Positions 1 to 7,462 are shown, numbered from the stretch's first letter. The stretch is 64,000 bases of DNA from Streptomyces sp. CB01881 (GCF_002953255.1 NZ_CP026498.1:7964166-8028165), one strand, 5' to 3'. The notes: generated by a model not told the origin, from the letters alone. Made by a program: numbers and translations.

Positions 1-504
1 CACTGGGTCATGCAGTCCTCGCTGCTGTGCTCCCTGGCGGACAAGCACCGCTCGACCGTGTCGAAGATGGCCCGCAAGTACAAGGCCACCATCGACTCCC
101 CGGCTGGGCCACGCAAGTGCCTCCAGGTCAGTCTCGCCCGTGCCCCGAGCAGCAGGCCACTGGTCGCCCGGTTCGGCGGAATCCCACTCCGACGCAGAAA
201 GGACGCGGTCCTCAAAGACCGCGACCCCGCCCAAGCAGTCTCCGCGCCACGCCAACGCGAGCTGGTCAAAAGGCTGTTGGCCGGGTTCTGCGAGCTCTGC
301 GGAGCGACCGACAACATCGCGGTCCACCAGATCCGCAAGCTCGCTGACCTCGACCTCTTCGGGCAGGGACAACCCAACTGGGCCGCCCTCATGGCCAGGA
401 GACGGCGGAAGACCCTCGTGGTCTGTCCAACCTGCCATGACGGCATCCACGTTGACTGCGCAAACACACCTCACGGAAGTCACTGGAGAGCCCGTTGCGA
501 TTAA
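1..504 (+). CDS. Group II intron-encoded reverse transcriptase/maturase, C-terminal part (cut by window edge)
   Basis: This is the end of a group II intron-encoded protein; the reading frame is open to the window edge, so the reverse transcriptase domain lies outside. What remains is the maturase tail (residues reading KMARKYKATID and LVARFGGIPL) followed by an HNH endonuclease region. That region shows a CELC zinc-knuckle pair, the family phrase IRKLADL, an RRRKTLVVC strand and a CPTCHDGIH motif. In this family the protein helps the intron RNA fold and splice, and it nicks target DNA for retrohoming. The stop codon lies inside intron domain V, so coding and ribozyme sequence overlap by 17 nt. 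An ATG at position 10 is internal and not the real start. The assignment is firm; whether the full protein is intact cannot be seen here. Confidence 0.9.
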   Translation, partial: HWVMQSSLLCSLADKHRSTVSKMARKYKATIDSPAGPRKCLQVSLARAPSSRPLVARFGGIPLRRRKDAVLKDRDPAQAVSAPRQRELVKRLLAGFCELCGATDNIAVHQIRKLADLDLFGQGQPNWAALMARRRRKTLVVCPTCHDGIHVDCANTPHGSHWRARCD

Positions 505-586
505 CGTCGCACGACGGGTTCGGGAGGAGGCCGCTGGGAAAAGGACCAGCTCACGCGCTGGCACCTCGCCCGGCGGCCCACCTCAC
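488..586 (+). ncRNA. Group II intron domains V and VI with 3' splice site
   Basis: Positions 488-521 form a 34-nt domain V, the usual length. An outer 8-bp helix starts with GAGCC and closes with GGTTC, followed by a CG bulge and an inner TGCGAT/GTCGCA helix with a 4-nt loop. The catalytic AGC triad is at 489-491. Domain VI follows at 524-584. Its base GAGG (524-527) pairs with CCTC (581-584), an upper helix pairs 529-538 with 569-578, and a small hairpin caps it at 547-562. A580 is left unpaired where the branch-point adenosine should be, and the next plausible intron end is AC at 585-586. The pairing is read from sequence; the exact splice site is inferred. Confidence 0.85.
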
Positions 587-786
587 GCTGGACGCCGCCG
601 CGTGAACCGCACCTCCACCCCGGCCCGGATGCCGCCGTGCTCGGTCTCCTGATCCTCGTCATCCTCGCGGCGGTCGTCGGCGCCGTCTGCCAGGTGCGGA
701 CCGACGCGCTCAACGCCGTCGACCGTGAGCAGGGCGGCAGGCACGACCGCCCCGCCAAGGTCGAGCGGCTCGGCATATCCTCCTGA
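587..786 (+). pseudogene. 3' remnant of the gene interrupted by the group II intron
   Basis: Directly after the inferred intron end a frame stays open to TGA at 784-786. It has no start codon of its own and encodes roughly 65 residues. The middle is one clear hydrophobic helix (AVLGLLILVILAAVVGAV, coded from about 635), followed by a charged tail ending in KVERLGISS. This looks like the 3' exon of a small membrane protein, and splicing could restore it to an upstream exon outside the window. I do not recognise the family. It could be chance open frame, since GC-rich sequence has few stops, but the helix and the polar tail argue for real coding sequence. Confidence 0.35.
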
Positions 787-876
787 ACGACGAAGCAGCG
801 GGTCGCGCCCCGTCCGGACCGGGCGCGACCGCTTCGACGGGGTGCGACATCGCATCGCCGGCCGCCGGGCTCACGG

Positions 877-1302
877 CTACGGACTCGTGTGCGGGCCGAC
901 CTTCCCGGTGAAGGGGAAGAGCGGATAGCCCTCGAAGCAGCCTCCGTCGGGCTGGATGTGGGGCCAGTTCATCCCCGCTCGGTACAGCGCCGTCAGCACG
1001 ACGGCTGCGACCACCGGTGCCAGCAGCTCGACGGTCCGGCCGCCGGGGAGCGGGTGCCTGCCCAGGAGGGCCTGGAGCAGTGCGAGGGCGACGGTCATCG
1101 TCAGCCATACCGTCGGCACCGTCCCGAACTGCAGGCCGATGGTGTTGCTGACGTTGTTCCCGAGCGGGCAGTCGTTCCAGGCCCGGACCGTCATCCGGGT
1201 GCCGACGACCGCGCCGACGGCGGCCAGTGCGGGAGCGAGGAGGTACCGGCCGCAGCTGCCCCGGTCGGCGGCTGCGCGCTCCGGACGCTCTGATGTCTCC
1301 AT
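877..1302 (-). CDS. Small integral membrane protein of unknown function
   Basis: This encodes 141 residues with a charged N-terminus (METSERPERAAADRG), three or four hydrophobic segments (about 20-35, 60-80 and 85-107) and a polar end containing CFEGYPLFPFTGKVGPH. The ATG at 1302 is preceded by GGGGGA seven bases upstream, which favours it over a much longer frame that runs in from beneath the next gene. I do not recognise the family. It follows the CDP-alcohol phosphatidyltransferase gene on the same strand, with 83 bases between them, so the two could be co-transcribed. A membrane location is safe; a role is not known. Confidence 0.65.
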   Translation of the reverse strand: METSERPERAAADRGSCGRYLLAPALAAVGAVVGTRMTVRAWNDCPLGNNVSNTIGLQFGTVPTVWLTMTVALALLQALLGRHPLPGGRTVELLAPVVAAVVLTALYRAGMNWPHIQPDGGCFEGYPLFPFTGKVGPHTSP

Positions 1303-1385
1303 GTCTCGTCCCCCCGGTTCCGGTGGCAGGGTGCCACCCGAACCGGTCACGCCGAGTGGGACCGTGCCGGTTCCTTCTCGACGGC

Positions 1386-2156
1386 TCAGCGCAGGCGCGA
1401 GGAGGAGAGGATCGACGCGAGGTGGGCGACGACCATGCCCCAGGTGATCACCGCGATGGCGGCGAGGGCGATCCGGGTCGGGCCGATGTTCCCGACCGCG
1501 GCGTCCGCGACCGCCGTGGCCAGCAGCACGAGCGAGGCCTCGATGCCGTTGGTCACCCGGTGGATCTTGAAGATCGAGGCGAGCCGGCGGGCCGTCGCGA
1601 TGCCCTGCGAACGCGGCTGGGTCGACTCCTCGTCGGCCGGCAGGAGACCGCTGCGGGCCCGGGCCACGTCCACCAGGTCCGTCGACGCTTTGAGCAGTAC
1701 CACGCCGAGCGCCGTCGCCAGCCCGACCGACACCCACAGCTCCGAGCCGCCACGCGCCGCCCGCACACCGGCCCCGATCATCAGCGCCGCGTCGGCCAGG
1801 TAGGCGCCGAGCCGGTCGACGTACACGCCGGCCGTGCTGAACTGCCGCTTCCACCGAGCCACCTCGCCGTCGACGCAGTCGAACAGCAGGAAGCCCTGGA
1901 ACAGCACCGCCGCCAGCACCGCGCCCGTCAGCCCGGGGATCAGCAGGGCGGCCCCGGCGCCGACGCCGCAGACCACCATCACCCAGGTCAGGGTGTTCGG
2001 CGAGACGGACGTCCGCACCAGCTGCCGCGTCGTCCGCAGCGAGATCGCCCGCATGTACAGGCGGCCCGCCCAGTGCTCGCCGTTGCGGCTCTGCAGCTTG
2101 GCCTGCGGCTGGCAGACCTCCCGCAGCTCGGCCAACGCCGGGGCAGCGACCTTCAC
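1386..2156 (-). CDS. CDP-alcohol phosphatidyltransferase family membrane enzyme
   Basis: Members swap the CMP of a CDP-activated alcohol or lipid for an acceptor alcohol to make phospholipids or polyol phosphates in the membrane. The signature is visible: DCVDGEVAR, eight residues, then GVYVD. The fourth aspartate of the classic motif is alanine here (DRLGA). From memory other actinomycete members of this subfamily also lack it, so this is probably a subfamily trait rather than decay. About six hydrophobic stretches follow. I place the start at the GTG at 2156 because GGAGG lies just upstream; a GTG at 2168 is the alternative. The substrate cannot be told from sequence. The 256-residue length is normal for the subfamily. 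Confidence 0.8.
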   Translation of the reverse strand: MKVAAPALAELREVCQPQAKLQSRNGEHWAGRLYMRAISLRTTRQLVRTSVSPNTLTWVMVVCGVGAGAALLIPGLTGAVLAAVLFQGFLLFDCVDGEVARWKRQFSTAGVYVDRLGAYLADAALMIGAGVRAARGGSELWVSVGLATALGVVLLKASTDLVDVARARSGLLPADEESTQPRSQGIATARRLASIFKIHRVTNGIEASLVLLATAVADAAVGNIGPTRIALAAIAVITWGMVVAHLASILSSSRLR

Positions 2157-2248
2157 GAATTCCTCCACCTGTCCGGCCGGACCAGAACGATCAGCACAGG
2201 CTACGACCTGCCTTGACCGCTGCTCGGGCCGGGGCTTCGATTCCGGGT

Positions 2249-2665
2249 ATGGAGATCCGCCGTGTTACCCGGGCCGCCGAGGTTCTGGCCGCCGGACACC
2301 TCTTCGACAGCCCCCCGCTGCCGGAGGCGACGGCACGCTTCCTCGCCGACGACCGCCACCACCTGCTGATCGCCTACGTCGACGGCGTCCCGGCGGGCAT
2401 AGTCACCGGGGTCGAGATGACCCACCCGGACAAGGGCACCGAACTGTTCCTCTACGAGCTGGGCGTGGACGAGCCGTTCCGGGGCCGCGGCATCGGCCGG
2501 GCCCTGACGGCCGCGCTCGTGGAGCTGTCCCGCGAGCGCGGCTGCCACGGCCTGTGGACGGTGACCGAGGAGGAGAACACGGCCGCCCGCGCCACCTACC
2601 GCGGTGCGGGCGGCGAACCGGCGCCGGGCCATGCGGTGTACGTCTGGGACTTCGAGGAGTCCTGA
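2249..2665 (+). CDS. GNAT family N-acetyltransferase
   Basis: A 138-residue GNAT acetyltransferase that would move an acetyl group from acetyl-CoA to an amine. The acetyl-CoA binding loop is visible as RGRGIGRAL, preceded by the ELFLYELGVDEPF strand and followed by the GLWTVTEEENTAARATYRGAGG helix-turn typical of motif B. Spacing and phrases such as LFLYELGV and ARATYRGAGG resemble the aminoglycoside 3-N-acetyltransferase type I group, but resistance function cannot be claimed from this. The ATG at 2249 matches the family start (MEIRRVTRAAEV); an in-frame GTG at 2213 would add 12 unlike residues. It is a single gene flanked by opposite-strand genes. Confidence 0.85.
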   Translation: MEIRRVTRAAEVLAAGHLFDSPPLPEATARFLADDRHHLLIAYVDGVPAGIVTGVEMTHPDKGTELFLYELGVDEPFRGRGIGRALTAALVELSRERGCHGLWTVTEEENTAARATYRGAGGEPAPGHAVYVWDFEES

Positions 2666-2725
2666 CCGGCGCACCGCCCGCCATGCGGTACCGGCGCACC
2701 CCGCCCGCCGGGCGGCGCCGGGGCC

Positions 2726-3421
2726 TCAGACCAGCGCGGGCATCGCCGGCACCTCGGAACCCCGGTGCAGCCAGGCGCGCTCGGCGGCCGACCAGGCGGA
2801 CGTGGTCAGCAGGTAGACGGCGGCGGCCAGCGGCACCAGCGCGGCGAACAGCACCGTGCCGAAGGACAGGTACGGCAGGAACGACAGCCCGGGCTGCGCG
2901 GCCGGCTGCGGGGCGGCGGCCTGCGCCCGGCGGGCCCGCCGGAAGTTGACGTACCCCACCGCGGCCAGCCCCGCGTAGAGCACGCCGAAGACCACCCACT
3001 GCGCCACGTCCTGCGCGCCGCCCACGTGCAGGCCGAGCGGGACGCCGAACAGGGTGTGGCCGAGCAGGTCGTTCGGGGTGGTGAAGAGCCGGTACATCAC
3101 CGAGAAGAAGGGGATCTGCACCAGCATCGGCAGGCAGCCGGCGAACGGCGAGGCCTTCTCCTCCTTGTACATCTCGGCGAGCGCGGCCTGGAGCTTCTCC
3201 GGCTTCCCCTTGTGCTTGCGGTTCAGCTCGGCGACCTTCGGCGCGAGCCGCGCGCGCGCCTTCTCGCCGCGCGCCGCCGCCCGGGCCAGCGGGTGCAGGG
3301 CGAGGCGGACGCAGACGGTGAACAGGACGATCGCCAGCGCGGTGGGCAGCAGCTGGGCGAGGGCGGCGACGACGTCGTGGGCCAGGCCGACGGCCGGGTC
3401 GAGGAGTGCGAAAAGGGACAT
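2726..3421 (-). CDS. yidC: YidC/Oxa1 family membrane protein insertase (paralogue)
   Basis: The protein inserts and folds membrane proteins, alone or with SecYEG. It is 231 residues, shorter than the housekeeping actinobacterial YidC, and lacks the long C-terminal basic tail. Visible features are an N-terminal hydrophobic helix (ALAIVLFTVCVRLALHPLA) carrying the conserved arginine of the groove, a cytoplasmic coiled hairpin (LAPKVAELNRKHKGKPEKLQ), the CLPMLVQIPFFSVMYRLF helix pair, and two late helices. It is not next to rpmH, rnpA or jag, so it is the secondary YidC seen in many Streptomyces. The small membrane gene just upstream on the same strand is its likely operon partner. Confidence 0.88.
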   Translation of the reverse strand: MSLFALLDPAVGLAHDVVAALAQLLPTALAIVLFTVCVRLALHPLARAAARGEKARARLAPKVAELNRKHKGKPEKLQAALAEMYKEEKASPFAGCLPMLVQIPFFSVMYRLFTTPNDLLGHTLFGVPLGLHVGGAQDVAQWVVFGVLYAGLAAVGYVNFRRARRAQAAAPQPAAQPGLSFLPYLSFGTVLFAALVPLAAAVYLLTTSAWSAAERAWLHRGSEVPAMPALV

Positions 3422-3524
3422 GGTGGAGCGAGCCCTCCGGGGTCTCAGCGTCTCAGGACATGAGTGGTCTACGGAGGACGGCCGCGTTCAACGGCCCTGT
3501 TTTTCGAGGCAGGAGCAGGCGGAA

Positions 3525-3818
3525 CTAGGCGGCCGTCAGGGCCGCCCCCGGCGCCCTGGGGCGTCGCCTGCCCCTGGCGTCCGGATCGCGCTGCGGGAGG
3601 AACGCCGTCCGGAACGCGTGCCTGCGCAGCGTCCCGTCCCGTACGGAGGCCGGTGCCCGCGCGCCGAGCAGCCGGGCGACGACCATCGTCCCCGCCACTG
3701 CCCCGGCCAGCAGCACCACGGCGGCCGCAGCCGCCACCGACGTCAGCGACCCGCCCTCGGCGAGCGCCTCCCCGGTCAGCACCCGGAGCAGCCCGAGCAG
3801 CATCGCGACGAACCCCAC
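3525..3818 (-). CDS. Small membrane protein, DUF6412-like, partner of yidC
   Basis: This encodes 97 residues with an N-terminal hydrophobic helix (MGFVAMLLGLLRVLTGEAL), a second longer one (AAAAAVVLLAGAVAGTMVVARLL) and a C-terminal stretch reading RTAFLPQRDPDARGRRRPRAPGA. I recognise that tail from small Streptomyces proteins found beside secondary yidC genes (DUF6412 from memory). GTG at 3818 is chosen because GAGGAG sits six bases upstream; an ATG at 3854 is possible but has no good ribosome site. It is followed after 103 bases by yidC on the same strand. Function is unknown; the pairing suggests help with membrane insertion, which is inference. Confidence 0.7.
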   Translation of the reverse strand: MGFVAMLLGLLRVLTGEALAEGGSLTSVAAAAAVVLLAGAVAGTMVVARLLGARAPASVRDGTLRRHAFRTAFLPQRDPDARGRRRPRAPGAALTAA

Positions 3819-3950
3819 GGTGCGCTCCTCTCCGCTCTCTCCGGTGACCGGCATCGGCCGTTGACGACGATGGTACGGCCTCCGGGGCCCGCCGCGTGAG
3901 GGTCGTGGAGGAGGTCGTGGAAGAGGGGGCGCGGACCGGCTGCGCACGCC

Positions 3951-3986
3951 GTAGCCAGAGGTGCTACGCGGGGCTACCTTGGAGGG
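3951..3986 (+). promoter_or_regulatory. Promoter/operator of the Phd-PIN toxin-antitoxin operon
   Basis: GTAGCC at 3951-3956 and GGCTAC at 3972-3977 form an inverted repeat, with another GCTAC between them at 3963-3967. Phd-family antitoxins bind such repeats to repress their own operon. TACCTT at 3975-3980 is a fair -10 box ending six bases before the ATG at 3987. GGAGGG touches that ATG with no spacing, so a leaderless message is likely. Promoter and operator roles are inferred. Confidence 0.45.
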
Positions 3987-4271
3987 ATGAAGACGATTAC
4001 CCAGCGGGAGTTCCGGAACAACTCCGCCGCGGTGATGGATGCGGTGGAGGCGGGGGAGACCTTCCACATCACCAGGAACGGGGTCGAGGTCGCGGAGCTG
4101 CGGCCGGTGGCGGGGCGCCGGCGGCTCACCGCGGAGGAGCTGGTGGCGCGGCACGTGAAGCTGCCGCGGGTCGACTACCAGCAGATGCGCAAGGAGGCCG
4201 AGGAGTACTTCGGTCCCGAGGAACTGGTCGGGGGCGCGGACGACGACCCCTTCGAGCGGCGGCGTGGCTGA
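3987..4271 (+). CDS. Phd/YefM family antitoxin
   Basis: A 94-residue antitoxin of the Phd/YefM fold. The N-terminal half carries the DNA-binding and dimer core (MKTITQREFRNNSAAVMDAVEAGETFHITRNGVEVAELRPV split across its three strands and two helices). The acidic C-terminal half, ending EEYFGPEELVGGADDDPFERRRG, is the flexible part that wraps the toxin. It should neutralise the downstream PIN ribonuclease and repress the shared promoter through the repeats just upstream. It overlaps the toxin gene by 8 nt, typical of translational coupling that keeps antitoxin in excess. Confidence 0.88.
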   Translation: MKTITQREFRNNSAAVMDAVEAGETFHITRNGVEVAELRPVAGRRRLTAEELVARHVKLPRVDYQQMRKEAEEYFGPEELVGGADDDPFERRRG

Positions 4272-4686
4272 GCGGCGCAGGGCGTCCCGGCGGCGGCCGG
4301 CCGGGGTACTGGACACCTGTGTCTACATCGACCTGGCGCTGCTCAACCCGGCCGATCTGCCGGCCGTGCCCGAGCTGACCGCGATCACCTTCGCCGAGTT
4401 GCAGCAGGGCGTCTCGATGGCGCGCGACCCGATCAGCCGGGCGGCGCGGCTGGAGGTGCTGGGGGCGGCGATGGCGGACTTCGACCCGCTGCCGTTCGAC
4501 GCGGCGGCCGCCGCCCGGTACGGGACGCTGGTCACGCTGACCATCGCCGCCGGCCGTCAGCCACGCCCACGCCGGATCGACCTGATGATCGCCGCCGTCG
4601 CCTCCGCGCACGGGCTGCCGCTCTACACCCGCAACGTCGCGGACTTCCGCGGGCTGAGCTCGGCGGTGGAGATCATCGGCATCTGA
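4264..4686 (+). CDS. PIN domain toxin (VapC-like ribonuclease)
   Basis: A 140-residue PIN nuclease. The four acidic residues that hold the metal are visible: D in LDTCVYID near the N-terminus, E in ITFAELQQG, D in RRIDLMIAAVA, and D in YTRNVADFRGL. VapC-type toxins cut tRNA or rRNA and arrest growth when the antitoxin is lost. The GTG start lies inside the antitoxin gene, giving an 8-nt overlap. Length and motif spacing are normal, so the toxin looks intact. A chromosomal TA pair of this kind can mark past gene transfer, but base composition does not differ visibly from neighbours. Confidence 0.87.
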   Translation: MAERRRASRRRPAGVLDTCVYIDLALLNPADLPAVPELTAITFAELQQGVSMARDPISRAARLEVLGAAMADFDPLPFDAAAAARYGTLVTLTIAAGRQPRPRRIDLMIAAVASAHGLPLYTRNVADFRGLSSAVEIIGI

Positions 4687-4788
4687 CCGGGGACGTCAGC
4701 CGGGGGCGACGGCCCCGCACCGTCCTGCTCGACCCGGTCGGCGGCCTGCCCGGCTCTCCGGGGCCCGGACCCCGGGGAGCCGGGGCTC

Positions 4789-5886
4789 TCAGCCCAGCCG
4801 GACGGTCGTGCCCGTGGCGGCCGAGGTGCGGGCGGCCTCCAGCACGGCGAGGGTGGCGACGGCGTCGCGCGGGTCGACCGGGGGCGGGGTACCGGGATCG
4901 GCCAGGGCGGCGGCGACGCCCGCGTAGAAGGCGGGGTAGTCGCCCGGGTCGGTGGGGATCGGCGTGGCGGACTCGTCGGTGCCCAGGGTGCCGTAGAGGG
5001 CGGGCTCGTCGGATCCCCAGGGGCGGGTGCCGTCCGGCCGGTGGCCGGCGCGCAGGTCCGCCTCCTGCGGGTCCATGCCGGACTTCACGTAGCCGGCGGT
5101 GTCGCCGAGCACCCGCAGCCGGGGGCCGGCCAGCGGGGTGATGGCGCTGGTCCACAGGTGCGAGCGGGTGCCGGAGGCGTGGGTGAGTGCGAGGAAGGCG
5201 TCGTCGTCGACCACTGCGCCGTCCCGGCGGACGTCGATCTCCGCGTACACGGTCTCCACCGGGCCGAACAGGGTGAGTGCCTGGTCAACCAGGTGACTGC
5301 CCAGGTCGTACAGGGTGCCGCCGACCTCGGCGGGGTCGGCCAGTTCGCGCCAGCCTGCCTTGGGCTTGGGCCGGAACCGCTCGAAACGGGACTCGAAGCG
5401 GTGCACCCGGCCGAGCGCGCCCTCGCGGACCAGGCGGGCGGCGGTGAGGAAGTCGCCGTCCCAGCGGCGGTTCTGGAAGACGGAGAGCAGGACGCCGCTG
5501 GACTCGGCCAGCGTGCAGAGCTCCAGCGCGTCGTCGGCGGTGGCGGCCAGCGGCTTGTCGACGACGGTGGCCAGCCCGGCGCGCAGCGCGGCCCGGGCGA
5601 GCGGGACGTGGGTGCGGTTGGGGGAGGCGATGACGACCAGGTCGAGCGCGTCCGGGTCGGAGAGCAGCTGCTCGGGGGTGTCCACGGCGCGGGCGCCGGG
5701 GTGTTCCCGGTGCAGCTGCTCGCGGCGGTCGGGGTTGGCGGTGACCACCGCGTCCAGCCGGAGCCCGGGGGTGGTGGCGATCAGCGGGGCGTGGAAGGCG
5801 GAGCCGGCCAGGCCGTAGCCGATCAGGCCGACGCGGCAGGGGCCGTCGTGGTGGCGGGGCGGGCGCGGGGACGAGGAGGGGCTCAT
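4789..5886 (-). CDS. Gfo/Idh/MocA family NAD(P)-dependent oxidoreductase
   Basis: A 365-residue oxidoreductase of the glucose-fructose oxidoreductase/inositol dehydrogenase family. Near the N-terminus the nucleotide-binding loop reads GLIGYGLAGSAFHAPLI. The family motif DKPLAAT, whose lysine takes part in catalysis, follows at about residue 110, and the second domain has GGTLYDLGSHLVDQALTLFG with the conserved GxHxxD-type histidine. Substrates are usually sugars or cyclitols, but this one cannot be told from sequence. It is transcribed after the MarR-type regulator with only 9 bases between them, so the two form an operon. Confidence 0.9.
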   Translation of the reverse strand: MSPSSSPRPPRHHDGPCRVGLIGYGLAGSAFHAPLIATTPGLRLDAVVTANPDRREQLHREHPGARAVDTPEQLLSDPDALDLVVIASPNRTHVPLARAALRAGLATVVDKPLAATADDALELCTLAESSGVLLSVFQNRRWDGDFLTAARLVREGALGRVHRFESRFERFRPKPKAGWRELADPAEVGGTLYDLGSHLVDQALTLFGPVETVYAEIDVRRDGAVVDDDAFLALTHASGTRSHLWTSAITPLAGPRLRVLGDTAGYVKSGMDPQEADLRAGHRPDGTRPWGSDEPALYGTLGTDESATPIPTDPGDYPAFYAGVAAALADPGTPPPVDPRDAVATLAVLEAARTSAATGTTVRLG

Positions 5887-5895
5887 GCGCCCTAC

Positions 5896-6549
5896 TCAAT
5901 CACGCGGTGTCTGGTTGGTCCCGGTATCGGACGGCGGCTCGGGGAACACCGCCTGCTCGTGGTCGGGGCAGTCGAGCCGTAGCCGGCCGTCGCCGAACGG
6001 GGCGTCGACGAAGGCGCAGTGGTGCGGTTCGCGCGGGTTCTCGGGGTGGGCGTCGGGCCGGTAGAAGCGGCAGGTGACGCAGGTGCGGGAGACCGGGATG
6101 GCCTGGTGCTGCTGGAGCACCCGGATCATCGTCGTGGCGCCGCGCAGCATGGCCGCGACGGTGTCGTCGCCGAGGGCGTCGAGTGCCTCGCGCAGTGGCG
6201 GCGGTACGACGGTGAGCCGTTCGGCCTCGGCGCGGCCGGCCTCGGTGAGGGTCAGGGTGACGGCCCGGGTGTCGGCGCGGTCGCGTTGACGGTCCACCAG
6301 TTCCTTGGCTGCCAGGGCGCGTACGGCGTCGCTGACGGTGGGGGCGGTGGAGGCGAGTGCGGTGACGATCTCGCCCTGGCGGCGCGGCCGGGGGTCGCCG
6401 GCGAGGTGGAGCAGGATGTCGGCCTGGAGCGGGGTGAGCCTGGTCGGGCCGCTGTTGTGCCAGGTGCTCAGCCGGACCGCCTGGCCGAGCCTGGTCAGCC
6501 CGATCAGCAACTGCTCGCTCGGGGACAGCCCCGGCAGTGGATCTGCCAT
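5896..6549 (-). CDS. MarR family regulator with C-terminal Cys/His cluster
   Basis: A 217-residue regulator. Residues about 10-140 make a MarR winged helix (LTPLQADILLHLAGD, the recognition helix region TAPTVSDAVRALAAKELV, and the wing with RDRADTRAVTLTLTEAG). Beyond this is an extra domain of about 60 residues with CVTCRFYRP, EPHHCAF and LDCPDHEQ. These six Cys/His residues could bind a metal or iron-sulfur cluster and act as a sensor; that is inference. It heads an operon with the Gfo/Idh/MocA gene and faces the AhpD-like gene across a triple palindrome that is its probable operator. Confidence 0.85.
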   Translation of the reverse strand: MADPLPGLSPSEQLLIGLTRLGQAVRLSTWHNSGPTRLTPLQADILLHLAGDPRPRRQGEIVTALASTAPTVSDAVRALAAKELVDRQRDRADTRAVTLTLTEAGRAEAERLTVVPPPLREALDALGDDTVAAMLRGATTMIRVLQQHQAIPVSRTCVTCRFYRPDAHPENPREPHHCAFVDAPFGDGRLRLDCPDHEQAVFPEPPSDTGTNQTPRD

Positions 6550-6676
6550 CCGAACCCGGCCTCCTCGGCGCGTTGCTGTGCCGGCTCTCGCCGGCCTCCG
6601 TCGGTCCCCGCCGGTTCTCCGTCGGTCTCCTGCCGGTTCTCCGTCGGCGCTCCGTCGGCATCCGGCTCTTGCATTC

Positions 6677-6728
6677 TAGGCAGTGCCAACTATATTTGGC
6701 ACTGCCAACGGACTGTTGGCAGTGCCAA
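6677..6728. promoter_or_regulatory. Triple 13-bp palindromic operator between marR-type and ahpD-like genes
   Basis: Three copies of TTGGCANTGCCAA lie in tandem at 6677-6689 (one mismatch, TAGGCA), 6696-6708 and 6716-6728. Starts are 19 and 20 bases apart, close to two helical turns, so bound dimers would sit on one face of the DNA. The first two also make a larger perfect inverted repeat (11-bp arms 6679-6689 and 6696-6706). TTGCAT at 6669 and TATATT at 6691, 16 bases apart, could be a rightward promoter covered by the sites. Binding by the adjacent MarR protein is inferred from position. Confidence 0.75.
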
Positions 6729-6904
6729 TCATCGGCGCGCGGCTGCGGCTGCGGCTGCAGCGTGGGGTTCGGCTCGCTGCGGCTGTGCTGCGGCTTCAAC
6801 CACGGCGCCCGGTGGTCGGCCGTCCGTCAGCTCTGCCTGCACCTCTGCCGTCTGACCCTGCCGGCGCCTTCGCCGGCCACTTCCCATCGAAACGGAGCAC
6901 AGCC

Positions 6905-7462
6905 ATGCCTCGACTCGGCACCGTCAACCCCGACACCGCCGAACCCGCCGCCAAGGCCCTCCTCGACAAGGTCGAGCGGGCCCTCGGCGTGACGCCCAAC
7001 ATGATGCGGGCGATGGCCACCTCACCCGCCGTCCTCGACGGGTACCTGTCCTTCAGCGGCTCGCTCGCCAAGGGGACGCTCGGCGCGGCCCTCCGCGAGC
7101 AGATCGCGCTGGTCACCGCCGTCGAGAACTCCTGCGACTACTGCTACGCCGCCCACCACGTGCTCGGCGCCAAGGCGGGCGTCAGCCCGGCCGACCTCGC
7201 CTCCGGCGGGCACGCGCAGGCGGCGGACCCCAAGGCGGCGGCCGCCCTGCGGTTCGCCCGTGCGGTGATCCGCAGCAAGGGCTTCGTCTCCGACGAGGAG
7301 ATCGACATCGTACGGGCGGCCGGCTACGGCGACGGCGAGATCGGCGAGATCGTCGGCGCGGTCGCACTGAACACCTTCACCAACTACTTCAACTCGGTCG
7401 GCCGCACCGAGATCGACTTCCCGGTCGTCGCCCTGCCCGAGTCCGAGGTCGCGACTGCGTGA
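6905..7462 (+). CDS. Carboxymuconolactone decarboxylase/AhpD-like family protein
   Basis: A 185-residue protein of the AhpD-like alpha-helical fold. The active-site motif ENSCDYCYAAHH holds the CxxC pair and the histidine used for thiol-disulfide peroxidase activity in AhpD. Family members act as alkylhydroperoxidases or as decarboxylases; the CxxC favours the redox role. ATG at 6905 has GGAG at 6894-6897. A longer in-frame reading from 6683 would run through the operator and is rejected. It diverges from a MarR-type repressor whose C-terminal cysteines could sense thiol or peroxide stress, which fits a peroxide or quinone defence unit; this link is inference. Confidence 0.88.
   Translation: MPRLGTVNPDTAEPAAKALLDKVERALGVTPNMMRAMATSPAVLDGYLSFSGSLAKGTLGAALREQIALVTAVENSCDYCYAAHHVLGAKAGVSPADLASGGHAQAADPKAAAALRFARAVIRSKGFVSDEEIDIVRAAGYGDGEIGEIVGAVALNTFTNYFNSVGRTEIDFPVVALPESEVATA

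Noticed and set aside
6683..6904. N-terminal extension of the AhpD-like protein
   Set aside because: The extension would be coded through the triple operator and has no ribosome site; ATG at 6905 has GGAG and matches the family start.
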